From positions 57,553 to 121,552 of the forward strand of contig WHVA01000354.1 in assembly GCA_015179125.1 (NCBI GenBank): a stretch of 64,000 nucleotides of DNA, given 5' to 3'. Source of the DNA: Gautieria morchelliformis (taxonomy: Eukaryota > Basidiomycota > Agaricomycetes > Gomphales > Gomphaceae). The translations under genes were made by a program, and so were the position numbers. Positions 20,952 to 33,106 of this stretch are shown piece after piece. Position 1 is the first letter of the stretch. Each line of letters begins with the position of its first letter. The notes under the pieces are model-generated. The model saw only the letters and a program-made list of their open reading frames with translations, was not told the DNA's origin and did no database searches.

Positions 20952-23900
20952 ATGTCAACTTCGTCTCTCTCCTCGTTAGACTCCCCGCCCCGGATGCCTT
21001 TCCTGTCCAGCCAGACCACTTTTATGGCAATCCGACCCCGCTTCCGGAACTGACAAGGGTTATTTAGACCCAGCTGACGACCCGTTGGCCACTCGCGGGA
21101 TCCGTCTTCAAACCAAACATCCAAGATTTCAATGACTTTGAAGGTTACATGAATAAGGTTGAGTGTTGGGGAATGCGGAGTGGTATTGTCAAGATCATTC
21201 CTCCCGTGAATGGTCAGTCGGCGCGTCTCATTATTACGTGAGAAAATCACCTTGAAACGTTTCAAACAGGACCACCGCGTTGCCATCCACCGTCCCTCAG
21301 CTAGCCCATGTCAGGCTTCGGAATCCCATCGAGCAACAGATGCTTGGGCGTGGGGGCTATTTAGGCAGCAGAACTTGGAGAAGCGCCGATCATGAGCTCA
21401 GGGATGGCGGAATTATGTGCCAAAGATATCTTCGTGCACCGACTATTGAAGAAGCACAGGGGGGCAGGCGGCACACTGCTGGAACTATGCGTTTGAAAAC
21501 TCGGCGTGGACGTGCTGTTAACGAGCAGTCCAACGAGAGCAAGGAACATAACGTCCAGATTGATCAGGAACCTGACGATCTGAAAGTTGAAGAAGAGATA
21601 AGCGAGGACAACGTCCACAATCACGGTGACACTGTCGTGGAAGAAAGCAAGGTTGATCCTGACTGTGGTGATGATCCGGCGTCCACACTCCCCACGCCCC
21701 CGCCTACGACTAATCCCTCTGACACACCCCCGGTAAACATTGCCACTTCTCCGAAGCCCGGTCCAACTAAGCGGTCCGCTGCTGAACGCAAAGAAGCCAA
21801 GGATGCACTTGACGTGGCCTTCTTGGCTACATTTGATCCGCACAAGGACTGGCTTCCTCAAGGCATGGTAGCCGAAGACTACACCCCCGAATTCTGCCGT
21901 GTCCTAGAGCGTATATACTGGCGTAACTGCAGTCTGGGCAGGGCTGCATGGTATGGCGCAGACATGCAAGGTATGCATTGCGACGATGCGAGGACGATCT
22001 TACTGATAGTTATCAAGGCTCATTGTTCACGGACGATACACAGCACTGGAATGTGGCCCATCTGCCCTCGGTCCTTTCACGTCTCCTTGGTAAAGATTCG
22101 ATGATTTCCGGTGTCAACACACCGTACCTATACTTTGGCATGTGGCGTGCAACGTTCGCCTGGCATGTCGAAGATATGGATCTATTCTCTATCAACTACA
22201 TTCATTTTGGAAGTCCAAAGCAGTGAGTTTGTTGTATCAGACCATGTCTAGACGTCAATGCTGAAGCACGGGGTAAAGCTGGTACGCCGTGCCACAAGCA
22301 CGCTCGCAGGCACTGGAGACAACCATGAAAGGTTCTTTCTTCATCATCTGTCCACTCTCGTTGCTGATTGGTGCTCTACAGGCTACTTCCCACAAGACAA
22401 CACGACCTGTCCCCAGTTTCTTCGCCATAAATCTTTCCTCGCCTCCCCAACGCTTCTGGGACAATCTTCTGTCCGCCCCAACGTTCTTGTGCAGCACGCG
22501 GGCGAGTTCGTTGTGACATTTCCCCGAGGGTATCATGCCGGATTTAACCTAGGTTTCAACTGCGCGGAGAGCGTGAACTTTGCTCTCGACAGCTGGATCG
22601 AATTGGGTCTTCGCGCCTCATACTGCGCGTGCGAAGCGGACTCAGTACGCATCGATGTAGAAGGTTTGATTTTAGCCAAGGAACGTCGCGAACGCGAAGG
22701 TGAGGGCTCGCCGGCATCGGAGAATGTCACTCCAAGTCGTAAGCGTAAAGTCGAGGTCTTTCTACCAAATGCTGCCGAAGGTGGATCCAAGCCCAAGCGA
22801 TCGAAGATGCATAAGATGCTCCCTGCGTCGCCAGACTCGATTCCGCCCCTGTCACAACCGAAGCCCGCCAAGGTGTCGAAACCGAAACCCAAGGCGGTCG
22901 ATGCGGACGCTGGGAGGACATTTCCTTGCTGCCTTTGCGCTTCTTCGTCGACAGATGATCTTCTTCGTGTCCATGATCCGCCGATACCGTTCAGCGGATT
23001 AATGAAGCCGGCGGACGGAGTGTGGCGCGCTCACGAGGCTTGCGCTAGAGTTGTGCCAGAGACATGGGTGGATGATATGCTATTGGATGATGGATCGGGT
23101 GGAATGGAAAAGGTCGTATGGGGAGTTGATGGAATTGTCAAAGACCGATGGCTACTCGTCAGTCTCTCATCCGTCGCGTTTCACGTACTGGCACTAATGG
23201 TCCTGTTATAGAAATGTGCCGCGTGTACGGGACCGCGATGCAAAACACATGGCGCTCCCGTACAATGCACAAAGGGCAAATGTTCCAAGGCGTTCCACGT
23301 CAGTTGTGCCGCGAACAGTCACACAAGTGGAAATGGCGTCGCATATCGTGTTCTGGAGGATATCGAGAAGCAGGTAGTTCTTCTAGAACCTGAAACAGAT
23401 CCCGCATCGCAGTTGCCTCTAACGTCTATGGCCATTGACGGACCACAGAACAATCAGTCGCAAATGTCTGCGGGGACACCTTCTGCTATGAAATCGCCAC
23501 CCACGTTGACTGCAGCATTGCCAACACCTATTGTACAGGCCCCGGTTCTTCCCGAGTCCGTGGCTCAACTGCCTACCCTTTCGTCACCTTCTCTTCCGGT
23601 AGTATCAACATCAACACCCAAAGAGGAAGGACCCAGAGTGCTCAAGACCATCAAGAAGCTGCTTGTGGAGGTTCTCTGTCCACAACATAACCCTGTATGT
23701 CATGATTATGTCTGCGTACGGGGCTCCTAACTATGCCGCCAATGCTGACTATCCATATAGGTGGTAATCGCGCAGAAAAAGGCAGACAAGGACCAGAAGG
23801 TACGCCGTGACCTGGAAGCCCTGCCGGAGATGAGTCGTATCCGTATCCGCAATGCTTCTGGTGTCTTTGAAGTTTCACTTGTTAAGGTAAGTCAGGCCAG

Positions 23901-24873
23901 CGATTGTTGCACCCACGTTTCTCAACATGGTGTCTCTTCAGGTCATTGCAGAACGTGGTACGGTTGAGGTTCTGTGGGATGGCGGACAGAAGAGGGAGTT
24001 TAAATGGGGAAGCATCGTGTGGAGTTCAGACGGACAGACGACTGGAAGTAAACCCACTGCTGAAGGTCCGTTCTAAGAGCTATAGAGTATTTCTTATACT
24101 CAAATGATACAGACCTTGCCAAAAACCCTCCGTCTCCAACAAGTAAGGTCCCTATCGCACCAACACCCGCTCGACCAGCCCAGCACGCCAAGAATTCTTC
24201 GACGTTGCCACAACAGCCCATGCCACCATTCAGCTCATACGGCCAATCGGGACCTATGCCATACCCTTGTGTATCGTCACCAGGCGAGCCTCGTGCCGAG
24301 CTGTCCCGCATGCCTTCATATTCAGGCGTGGGACGCAACCCAGGGCAAACCGTGCAGGACACCACTACACGCGCCTCGGGTCAACAACAATCACAGTGGA
24401 CCCCTCCTCCTAGACCTGTGTACCCGTATGTTCAATCCGCGACCCAGCATTCAAATGGAAGCGCGCGGCCTCCGTACCAAGGTTATTACTCCCATCCTTA
24501 CTATCAGCAGCCTGGGTATGCCCAATCACCACCTGCGCCGTCGACCTCCTCGTCACCACATCCATATGCCACCCTCAATGAGTTACCCCCGCATTTCGCA
24601 AGCTACTATGCACGTACACCGTACTTGCCATTGGCTCCACGGCCTGGTGTATCGTCCTCCTCGCTTACAGGAAATGTACCGCCGGCGGCGAATGGGGCAT
24701 CTCTGACACATTCCTGCAACCCTCTGCCTGTGACGGGAGATGGTCCGGCGTTAGCGAAGGCGGCGTCCTCCGCGCCACAGTACAGCTCATTGCCTGCTCC
24801 AGTGCCAACACCTGGCACCGCTTCCACCCCTCTATCTTTGGCTCAACACCCACAGCGAACTCCAGCTCCTTGA
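20952..24873 (+). CDS. KDM4/Rph1-type JmjC histone demethylase with PHD fingers; N-terminal frame breaks
   Basis: The family removes methyl groups from histone H3 lysines in the nucleus using Fe(II) and 2-oxoglutarate. The N-terminal JmjN motif ([20 protein letters not shown], about 21128) is followed by a linker, the JmjC domain with Fe ligands in FAWHVEDMD and YHAGFNLG, a PHD-like zinc region (CCLCASS...HEAC), an extended PHD ([16 protein letters not shown]) and a Pro-rich tail. Clean exons: to 21970, 22018-22222, 22279-22331, 22382-23157, 23212-23694, 23761-23886, 23942-24065, 24113-24873. Between about 20990 and 21430 the recognisable homology jumps frame several times, mostly at G or C runs, so the likely start [13 protein letters not shown] (20952) does not connect in frame. 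Either a decaying 5' end or uncorrected base-calling errors; the JmjC half is intact. Confidence 0.85.
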
Positions 24874-25233
24874 CATCTCACCACTCGGTCAATAGCCCTG
24901 ATTATCATTCGGTTTATTTGTATGGTTCTCCATGTCATACTACATTTTATCGTCTTGCGCTATGACTGCAGGGCACTCCATGCATGGTTTCCCCGATATC
25001 GCGAAATCAATTTCATGTTTCACCCAAATGAGCGACCTATTTGGTCGAAACAAAATTAGTAATATAGTAATACGCAGTATCACAAAAATCACATACAAAG
25101 TATCAAAAGTCGATAGAAAAGTACAAGTGTAAGAATACGATCATAAACAAAGTAACCAAGCAATACAAGTATAAAATATATGAGCATTACTGGGAAGACG
25201 AAAGAAAAAAGTGGGCGTTTGGAAGAAACATAA
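24874..25233. other. Intergenic, 3' ends converge
   Basis: 360 bp between convergent genes, A/T-rich towards 25080-25200. Nothing else recognised. Confidence 0.5.
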
Positions 25234-26871
25234 CTATGCCCAATCTCGTTCATATGTCCAGGTCATTCCTGCGTGGCTAGCTTTATGCTGACCAGACCGG
25301 GCGTCTGATTTCGCCAATGCAGAACGTGCTACTACATCATCAGTATCAGGCATCGAAGCGACTTGAGGGCCCGGCTGGTCAATGACATGAGATTCATAGA
25401 CACCTGAGTATATGTCGAGGACGGGATACACCGTATCAGTCGTGGTTTCGGGTGAGGAAGTAGAAGGGCTGTGCAATCGGGAGTGCTTCGGTATAAAATC
25501 GTCGACGCTCCGCTGCACAGGAATGGTCTCCACCATGGTGCTCTTTTCGGTGTGCATGTGGATCGACGAGTGTCCCACTTGGAAGCTCTCCATTGCCTGC
25601 GCAGCTTTCACGTGTGCAGGCAGGCGACGGCTGTTTGCGCTAGCACTCTTCGACGAGATCATGATGGCCTCTCTGGGTACGACGCGACGCGTCGTGGAGT
25701 ACAGGACTGCATTTACGAGGCCTAGTGAGTTTCAGTGTCAAAACGAGTTATATGGCGTCAGCAAATTAACGAAGTACCACTTAAGATGAAGACACTGTCT
25801 GCGAAAATCGTCACCCCAAAAGGGACAGTACCACCGTATGTCTCGTTCCATCGACAGGCGGCAATGGGGAGCACGAGGACGACGTAGCATAGCGGATATC
25901 TGGAGCGCGAATGATATGTCAACGCTTTTCACACCTCGGCCCACTAAACCCGTCACTGACAAGAGCATCGTTCTCCCCACCCGTTCGATCTGAGGATCCG
26001 ACATATTGGGAACGCGCTGCCATGGCGTGCGGGCTCGACAGAAGGCAACGCGAGAACCAGTGACGTCGATGTTGCCTCTGAGACGCAGGAACATGAGAGA
26101 ATATAGTAGGAGGGAGACAATGGCAGTCACGGCCATCTAACAATATGCGTAAACATCTGCACAAGAAGAAATACACTTGGCACTCACGAAAAGATATTCC
26201 ATGGCAAACCGTTCAGGCATGTAATTGGCCGTGATCCAGCACCAATGCCCGCTGACACCCCAAAACGGACCTTTCTCCGGTCGCTCCAATGCTGCAGGAC
26301 CCAAAACCACGAGGAAACCGACAAAAAGCCAGACCAGAACAAGAGTCGCGTGTAAGACCGCTTGGGGGACACGAACCTTTAAGAACAACAGGGTAAAAGT
26401 GTGTATTGCGATGATGAGGGACCAAAGAGCTGTAGAGACGTTGCCTGCGTTCTTCAGCGCCCCTTGGGCAGCGCAGAAGGGGCCAGCATGGACCTCCCGC
26501 AACACAATCCAGCGGGCAGACATTATGGAGCCGACGGCCTGCACAATTTCAGCGATAATGAGACAAACAAAGTAGGTACCGAGGTGTGAGCGAATGAAGG
26601 CATGGTTGGTTCTGAAGGAAGCAATCTGTAAAGTATGTCAGGCTAGGGCTGATAGAAACTGCTATTTGGAGTACGGACGCCAATAGCAATCAGCATTGTG
26701 GTTGCTGCGATGAGGGAAATTGTGGCAGCGGTAACCAACACCTTTCCATGTAAGTTAGAGGCACAGTACGCCGAAAATAGTGCATAGGACACTCACCGAC
26801 ATGCCTGCAACGGAACCAGGCGTGTAGATACTTGCCCACCAAACGGGGTCGTGCGGGACATCAAATGACAT
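25234..26871 (-). CDS. Seven-transmembrane receptor (Git3/cAMP-receptor-like GPCR)
   Basis: Six exons (26871-26797, 26741-26679, 26625-26188, 26136-25961, 25899-25778, 25721-25234) give 453 residues. Seven hydrophobic segments are visible, among them GMSVLVTAATISLIAATTML (TM1), the TM3 stretch with ALWSLIIAIHTFTLLF, and a TM7 ending in VNAVLYSTTRRVVP. The loop GHWCWITANYMPE before TM5 and the LRLRGNI after it are typical of fungal Git3-like receptors, which signal through a G-alpha protein and cAMP in nutrient sensing. The 140-residue cytoplasmic tail is Ser/Thr-rich. The ligand cannot be inferred. The start at 26871 leaves a short extracellular N-terminus; no earlier in-frame ATG was seen. 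Confidence 0.85.
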
Positions 26872-27232
26872 GTTTGGGACAGCACACCAGCGAAGAAACT
26901 GCACCCAAGTGAAAAGACTGATACCAATGCGGACCAGCGGCACTGAATAGAATACAGTACTGGTATTAAAGGTCGTAGGAACGGGAAGAAATACAGATTG
27001 ACCGAACAGGGCATCGTCGGCCAGTTGATTAGCTATTTAACTCCAAGTTGTATTCAGGGGCGAATAAGTGATTGGCTGAAATCATCAGATTATTATATAA
27101 TCCCTCTGCGGCGAAAGTATTCCACATATGTCATCTTGTGATCTCATCATACTCATGCTGTGTGTCTGGGTATGGGTGATCTTCCATTTCTTCCTATCCT
27201 CTTTCCTATACTGTAGTAGCTTATCCGACCGA
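26872..27232. other. Intergenic, upstream of the receptor gene
   Basis: 361 bp between two minus-strand genes. An A/T-rich patch (attattatataatcc, about 27089) could serve as a core promoter for the receptor. Nothing else seen. Confidence 0.35.
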
Positions 27233-28094
27233 TCATTTCACTTGGGTGGAGTCCCGAAGTGACTTGAGTTCCCTATACCGTTTGATGGCTCTCTCCCTCT
27301 CCTCTTCCATTCGCTGTTTCTGAGCCATCGATACCACGTCTGCCTTATGAGATGCTACGGCACCGCTTTGCGCCTTTTGTTTGGAGACACCGCGGGGAAG
27401 CTTTGTCAAGCTGGGCGGCGCTTGCACGATATCGTTAAGCCGGGTAGTGCGTTCTCGACTGTCGAACTCCGTTTTGCGTGTTGGCGTTGGTGCAGTCTCC
27501 TTGGACGTGGCAGGCGTGGATTTCGAGGCTACAACGACAGCAGATTTGGCAATGGCGGCGGCTTGATCGATTTTTCGTGCTCGTTTGGTGGAGTTTCGAG
27601 ACATATGCATAGCCTCTGCCACCTGTATGCGCATCTCATCTTCTACTCTCCTGCTTGATGCTTCAGTTCGTCCATCAATATCGTCAAACCACATACCGAT
27701 TATATTGTACCAGACTCTCTCCGTGCTAATAACTCAAGCATAGGGATGGTATCCGCCGGAATGTGGATAAACTCGAATATAACATACCTTGATACCGGCT
27801 GGCTTCTGCATTTCGCCGCCTTTCTTGCGGCGTTTCGTATTTCTTTGCCCCTCCCCATCCTCATCATCTAGTGCCCTTTTATCTCTGTACATCATTCTCA
27901 CTCTCTCCGCTTGTAAAACCCGCGCCATAGACTTTGGAACAATCTCCTGCGCCAGTGGGACCCCGCCAGTTGGGGGAAGATCTGCTCCGCTGAATTTACC
28001 CATCAGCACCCAATCGGTGATGTCATTCACGATGAACTCACCGTTTCGTACGTTCGCTCTGACGAGTAGAGAGTTTAGCTCGTTTGTGGGGCAT
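27233..28094 (-). CDS. Small basic coiled-coil protein, probably nucleolar
   Basis: Four exons (28094-28042, 27989-27788, 27725-27697, 27650-27233) give 233 residues starting MPHKRAKLSTRQSERTKR. Visible features: a basic N-terminus, an acidic then basic patch (DDEDGEGQRNTKRRKKGG), the segment HGESLVQYNRRVEDEMR, RLNDIVQAPPSLTKLPRG, and a charged helix at the C-terminus (MAQKQRMEEERERAIKRYRE). The layout resembles the CCDC137-like conserved eukaryotic proteins implicated in the nucleolus, but I recognise it only by pattern, so the function is open. The third exon is only 29 bp. Confidence 0.75.
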
Positions 28095-28628
28095 GGTTAA
28101 GCAGTGGCGGAGTTACAAAAACGGGTAAGTTAGGCCGTCCTGGTTATGTAAGCAAACCACCTATTGCGAGCTTTTGACACTTGCCACATTTTGCTTTTGA
28201 CTATTCTATGTCCTGTAGGCCTACGAAAATATCTCTGAGAACACTTTTTGCCACATTATATATTTGAAGGAATTATAAGGGTTATAATTTTGGAAGCCAT
28301 AGCGCCCGCTGCGCGAGACAGTCTCTGAGCCTTCGATTGGACGGTCGTCCATATTTGTAACACGGTCAAATCTATGAAATAAGGATGTTTGGTGTATTTT
28401 AGCGAGTTTGGGTGGCAAGTGACAGCTAAGGCCGCGGCCGGGCAAAGAAAAGTCAGCTGCAGCAAATGGATCACATGTGACGGGTCTTGCGGCGACTTGT
28501 TCTGGCCATCGGGCCCGTGCATTAAACAGGTCAGCATATAACGTGGATATAGCCCCAAGGGGAACTATGGTCATTGGGTGATCATGTACTGTATAATCCT
28601 GCATGTTCCCTTCCCGTGGTTCATCTTC
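28095..28628. other. Intergenic
   Basis: 534 bp between two minus-strand genes: the promoter side of the small basic gene and the 3' side of the rhamnosidase. No feature recognised. Confidence 0.45.
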
Positions 28629-31017
28629 CTATTCAGGACTACCCACAAATATATGCTCTCCACCGGGAACATCTCTTAGTCCGGCGTCATCGACGTGCAT
28701 ACCATTCAGGCTCACATGCGCCGCGTAGTCGGCAGGGAACTTGACTGTGCCACTTGTGCCCTCGGGCGCATTCACAAGTATCGTCATCTCACCTGAGTCG
28801 TTAATCTCCCACTTGACGCCAAACCAACCTAATGCGGTCTCGAACCCTCCTTCGACTTTACGGAGCTGTCGTGGATGTGGAGCAACGCTCCAGGTCCTAC
28901 CTTGGGGCGACGTGACGGTGAGGCCCAGAACATAAAACGTGAGCGCAGACGTTGCGCCAGACGACCACCCATGCGAGTGTGATGTATAGGCTGGGTCCCA
29001 GTTATACCCATGGTCCGAGCGATACCTGGAATGAGTAGCTAAGTAGTAAGTGACGTCGTTATAAAATATAAGTAAAGAGAAGTGTTTCACCATAATGACC
29101 CATTCCCGGTGAAACCCTCCAGCAGTGAAGACTCCACACTGAGGTTAGTGGTGAGCATGTACCCCCACGTCCTTTGCAACAAGTCTAACGCCCTTTCGTC
29201 TTGTCCAGAAGTGAAATGTGCTTGGAGCTAAACATACAGTAAGCTATCGGACGTTCCAGCCAATGCATCGGCCCACCTCAAATCCAGTGATAAACGGAGA
29301 AATTGTATCGGGCAGCTCCGGGGCGACAGGCCCAAGGTCGTTCCAGTTCTTTGTTAAGCCTTCACTGATTCTCTGTGCCTGGCTGGAGTTGAGGGTAAGA
29401 TTATATAGCAATGCGAATGAGTTTGCATCTTGTGGATGAAGTGTCGTCGTCTCATTGTCCCGGTATAGCCCCACGCTATCGTCCCATAAAAGCTCATTGT
29501 ACCGCTCTTTGAGTGCCGTTGCATTTTGAGCCCAAACCGTAGCCAAACTAGTCTCATTGAGCGCCGTCGCGAGGTCAACGGCGGTCGTCAAAACCTACAG
29601 GCGAATAAGGCTGAAGTTTGGGAACTAATCGAGAGATGCCGGACCTTGTAGTATAACGCATTTGCTTCGGAATTATGACCTGACATGCCAAGCCTTGCCC
29701 AGTCCCGAGTCCCAAGCACGTCCAGCAGGCCACTTGTATCCACCCGTCCTGCAAGATAGCCGACAGCTTTGGTATAGTTGGCCCAAACGTCTTCAACCCA
29801 TTTCATATCCCCAGAATACAGCCAGTAATTATGAACCCCAATAAGTGTGTGAGAGTGATATGTGTCCGAGCCGAGTTGGCTTAAAGGGGGCCCTGTTCAC
29901 TCGTTCTGGGTCATAGTGCGAGTAATAATGGAATTTAAGTCCTACCGCTTTCTGGGAGGGCGCCAGTGTCGGGATTGATGGCTGAGAACTGAGTAGAGAG
30001 TGCATTCTTGGTTGGAAGAAGGTCCAGCGTGGAGACAAACTGAGTTGGCACTGCAATACCCATGTCGCCAGGCCACACTGCTCGGTCCCGCTTAGCTCCG
30101 TCCACAATGATAGGGCCAGCCACGCCCAATGTCGCATTATTGAGCCATCCTGTGGCTGCAGAACCGATATCAGGGTTGCAGCTTTGTTGCGCTACATAGT
30201 GTACTACATACCAGAATCGACAAATGGTACCTGACGCCCGGTGTTCAGAGGCACAGTATTTGTCTGGACAGTGTAGGCCTTCCCCGGAGTGTTATAGCAT
30301 ATATAGAGCGCAAAAGGATGTTGCTCACTCCTGCGTACCACGCCTTGTTAAGTATGTCCTGGCCATCGGCGTAGAAATAACCAGTATATGCTCGCAGATC
30401 GTCCCAGTGAGGCATAAACTCGATTGCTACAGACACATTAGATACACTTACAGAGCTCATAGACGATGACGCAATGGTAAGGTAACGAAAACCACCACGC
30501 AGTTTCTCCGTGGGCATCGACCATGCGCCAGACGGCAATGGCGAAGGTAGGGCAAGTGTTCCATCGTATGACTGGTTTGCGGAAGGGAAGGATGAATCGT
30601 CACTGATCGGACCAATGAAGAGTGGGGACTCGGTGAATCCGAGAGAAAGGGTTGCGTTAGGAGAGCCCTGAGCGATGGTAAACGTGATGTGGCCCCCAAC
30701 CTATTACTTGGGACATGAGTATAAAGGCTCTATCGCTCGCAAGTACATGGTCTTGCATGCACCTCTTTCCCAAAATCAAGCGCGACCCATGAATAACCTT
30801 GCAAGATAGCAGCAGTCGCATTCGACTTCGCGCCAAGCACCAAGTTGTGCGGCGCAAGCACTGACCCATGTGTCGCCTTCACAGCAGTTGGCCACAAAGT
30901 TTTAGATGCTGGAGCGATATTGAACGTGTCCCAAGGTCCACTTGGTGCCAGAGCGAAACATCCACTAATAAGAGCCAAGACAGACCATGGATTGGAAGAC
31001 GTCGATAGCATGATCAT
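28629..31017 (-). CDS. Secreted alpha-L-rhamnosidase, GH78
   Basis: Eight exons (31017-30763, 30700-30329, 30278-30212, 30149-29946, 29892-29645, 29594-29277, 29227-29091, 29025-28629) give 665 residues, the usual length of fungal GH78 enzymes. The N-terminus is a signal peptide (SVLALISGCFALA). A beta-sandwich region (VALDFGKEVGG, MPTEKLRGGFRYLT) is followed by the (alpha/alpha)6 barrel with DGAKRDRAVWPGDMGIAVPT, whose acidic residues form the active-site region in the family, then WLYSGDMKWVEDVW, GLLDVLGTRDWAR and LWYRSDHGYNWDPAYTSHSH. The family hydrolyses terminal alpha-L-rhamnose from pectin side chains and plant glycosides outside the cell. Asn-X-Ser/Thr sites are frequent. A second ATG six bases downstream (31011) is also possible. 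Looks intact. Confidence 0.88.
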
Positions 31018-32393
31018 TTAGGTTGCGCTGCCACTTGTATATCGGAATTGAGTGCAGCTTGTGCTTGCCTAAGCAGTTGGCTCCTCATATATGTGACGTG
31101 GAAGGATGAAAAGATGACCTTCATGTAAGACTGGCCATGATACTATGATGCCAGGCTGGTCACATTCGCAATGAGTCGTGGCATCACATGACGACGGTGA
31201 GCGGTCCACGTATACCAGAAGCATCACTCCGGAGCCGGCCCTTGAAGGCTTCCGCTCGTTCCTTTCCCTTGTCGACACAAGAACCGACCAGAGTGGCCCC
31301 ATTGCATGCCGGTGAAAACAGTCCTGTCCAAGTCACGCCTGAGGATCACAGTTATGTAGTGTCATTTATAATTGTGATGCGGGAAGATCGACAGGTACTT
31401 ATTATCGAACTATTTATTGTTCATGTGCAAAATACTAGAGACACTGGGAATTGTGCTACTGTGTGCCTAAGGATAACCGTATAGGTGATGTCCTTGATGC
31501 ACTACTGGGAAACCAATGAACTAATCACGAGCCCCATCTGGTCCTTAGTAAACGGTCCGGTCCGAGGGTCCACAACGGTTCAGAATGGGTGGGCCTTCCG
31601 TTCTCTGGCATGTGTCCTTGTGCCAGTGAGGAGGAGAGGCGACCATTTGGTGACAAAACAACCATGAACCTCCTCTGTGGCTATAGCTGCTGGACACTCA
31701 CCCGGGCCGGGTGACCCAGTGGGATACGTAACCATGTGCCGGAGGCTCAGATTATCGCTGGATGCTGCCTCTTGATTATTTACGGAAGGGAATATGCAGT
31801 CGGCTATGACGGTCAAAATGCACTTAAGTTTTGCAAAGTCAGAGTAATGTTTAGTCAGCGCAAAGCACGCAACTTACAACCACGCGATTCACGCACATTT
31901 AACTCAAGGCGTCCTAGAGACTTTAGAGAGTTCCTGTGCGCACTTTTGTGTCAACACACAACCACATGGTGCATGTACGTGACACTGATTTACGATACAC
32001 CCAAGCCTCATTGCCTTGAAATCAGACGATCATTAGCCACAGAAGCCTGTCAACAATATCACACTTGTCGTTTGGGCAACCTGTGGCAAGGGCCCTGTAG
32101 TACTGGATAAGGCGATGATAGACATACAAATTACAACTAAACGTCGGGACGCGACCGAGATAGAAAGCAATCATTTAGAAGATGATGGTGTCTCGTGGAA
32201 GCATGAGATGCCACGATTCTGGCTGATCTATCTTTTGCGCTTTGGCGGTACCAACCGCTTGGCTGATGGTGATCCACGGGTATGCAGGCCTTGTGTCTGA
32301 CAGCGAGGTACCAATGTCGCTGGTGTGGCTTTCATGAGCGACTTGCATCTCTGCCCGGATATGGTCCACAGAGAGGAAGCTGTTGTTCAGGCA
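31018..32393. other. Intergenic, no gene recognised
   Basis: 1.4 kb upstream of the rhamnosidase and downstream of the small minus-strand gene. Only short frames without domains or consistent splice signals. Confidence 0.5.
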
Positions 32394-33106
32394 TTATTGT
32401 TTCCAAACACAAACGAGGCAGGCCGCGAGGGCTGAGTCTAGATCTGAGATTTGTGCCGAGATGAGGTGACAAGGACTAGTGGCCTTACCCGTGTCAACAC
32501 CTTCAATACCTTTTGGTGTTTTCTGCTTCCTTTCAGGTAAAGGAGCGAGAGGAAATGGCAGAGCTTTGTTCATCTGTTCAACATCAACTTGCAAAGTATG
32601 GTTGGTCATACGCTGTTACGTCATAGCTAGGGACGTACCACGAGTGGTCCGGCTAAAATTGAACCTGTAGTTTGGACGTTGCGTTGGATACAAGAAACGC
32701 GGGTCTGTGTTGTATGTGGTAGTGGTTGGGAGTACAAATGCCCCAGCACCTTTTGCGGGAGAACTAGCATTTTTACGAGCATAGTATTCTTCACTTGAGC
32801 CACAAGTCTCTGAAACACCTTTCCTTCAGCACTGCTTCTGCGAAGACAAGAAAACGGAGATGGTATAGGCCACGAGAGTATTGTAGGCACGAGCACGGTG
32901 AAAGTAACCCACCATCTTCCGTCAAGATTTGCTCCTCCAGCGCCTTCGAGAAATCAAATCGGATAGGCCTGGAGCCCCCGCTGGCATAGACCCAGTTCGG
33001 TCCATTGGGGACGCTATAGTCTGGACGTAAGCAATTCGGTCGGGTAGATCCTGGCGCCTTTATAGACCGTGCCGTAGGTTGGGGTCACGGGGAATGTGAG
33101 AGACAT
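32394..33106 (-). CDS. Hypothetical protein, 158 residues, five exons
   Basis: Exons 33106-33027, 32980-32913, 32818-32639, 32587-32489 and 32443-32394 join in frame with good GT-AG signals (introns of 46, 94, 51 and 45 bp) and give 158 codons. The protein starts MSLTFPVTPTYGTVYKGARI and contains a Thr/Pro-rich middle (AGAFVLPTTTTYNTDPRFLY) and a Cys-containing hydrophobic end. I do not recognise a family. No signal peptide is evident. The phase agreement across four introns is the main reason to call it a gene; expression is unproven. Confidence 0.5.

Noticed and set aside
20822..21286. Minus-strand frame of 154 codons
   Set aside because: Antisense to the JmjN region of the demethylase, no domain, no splice pattern.
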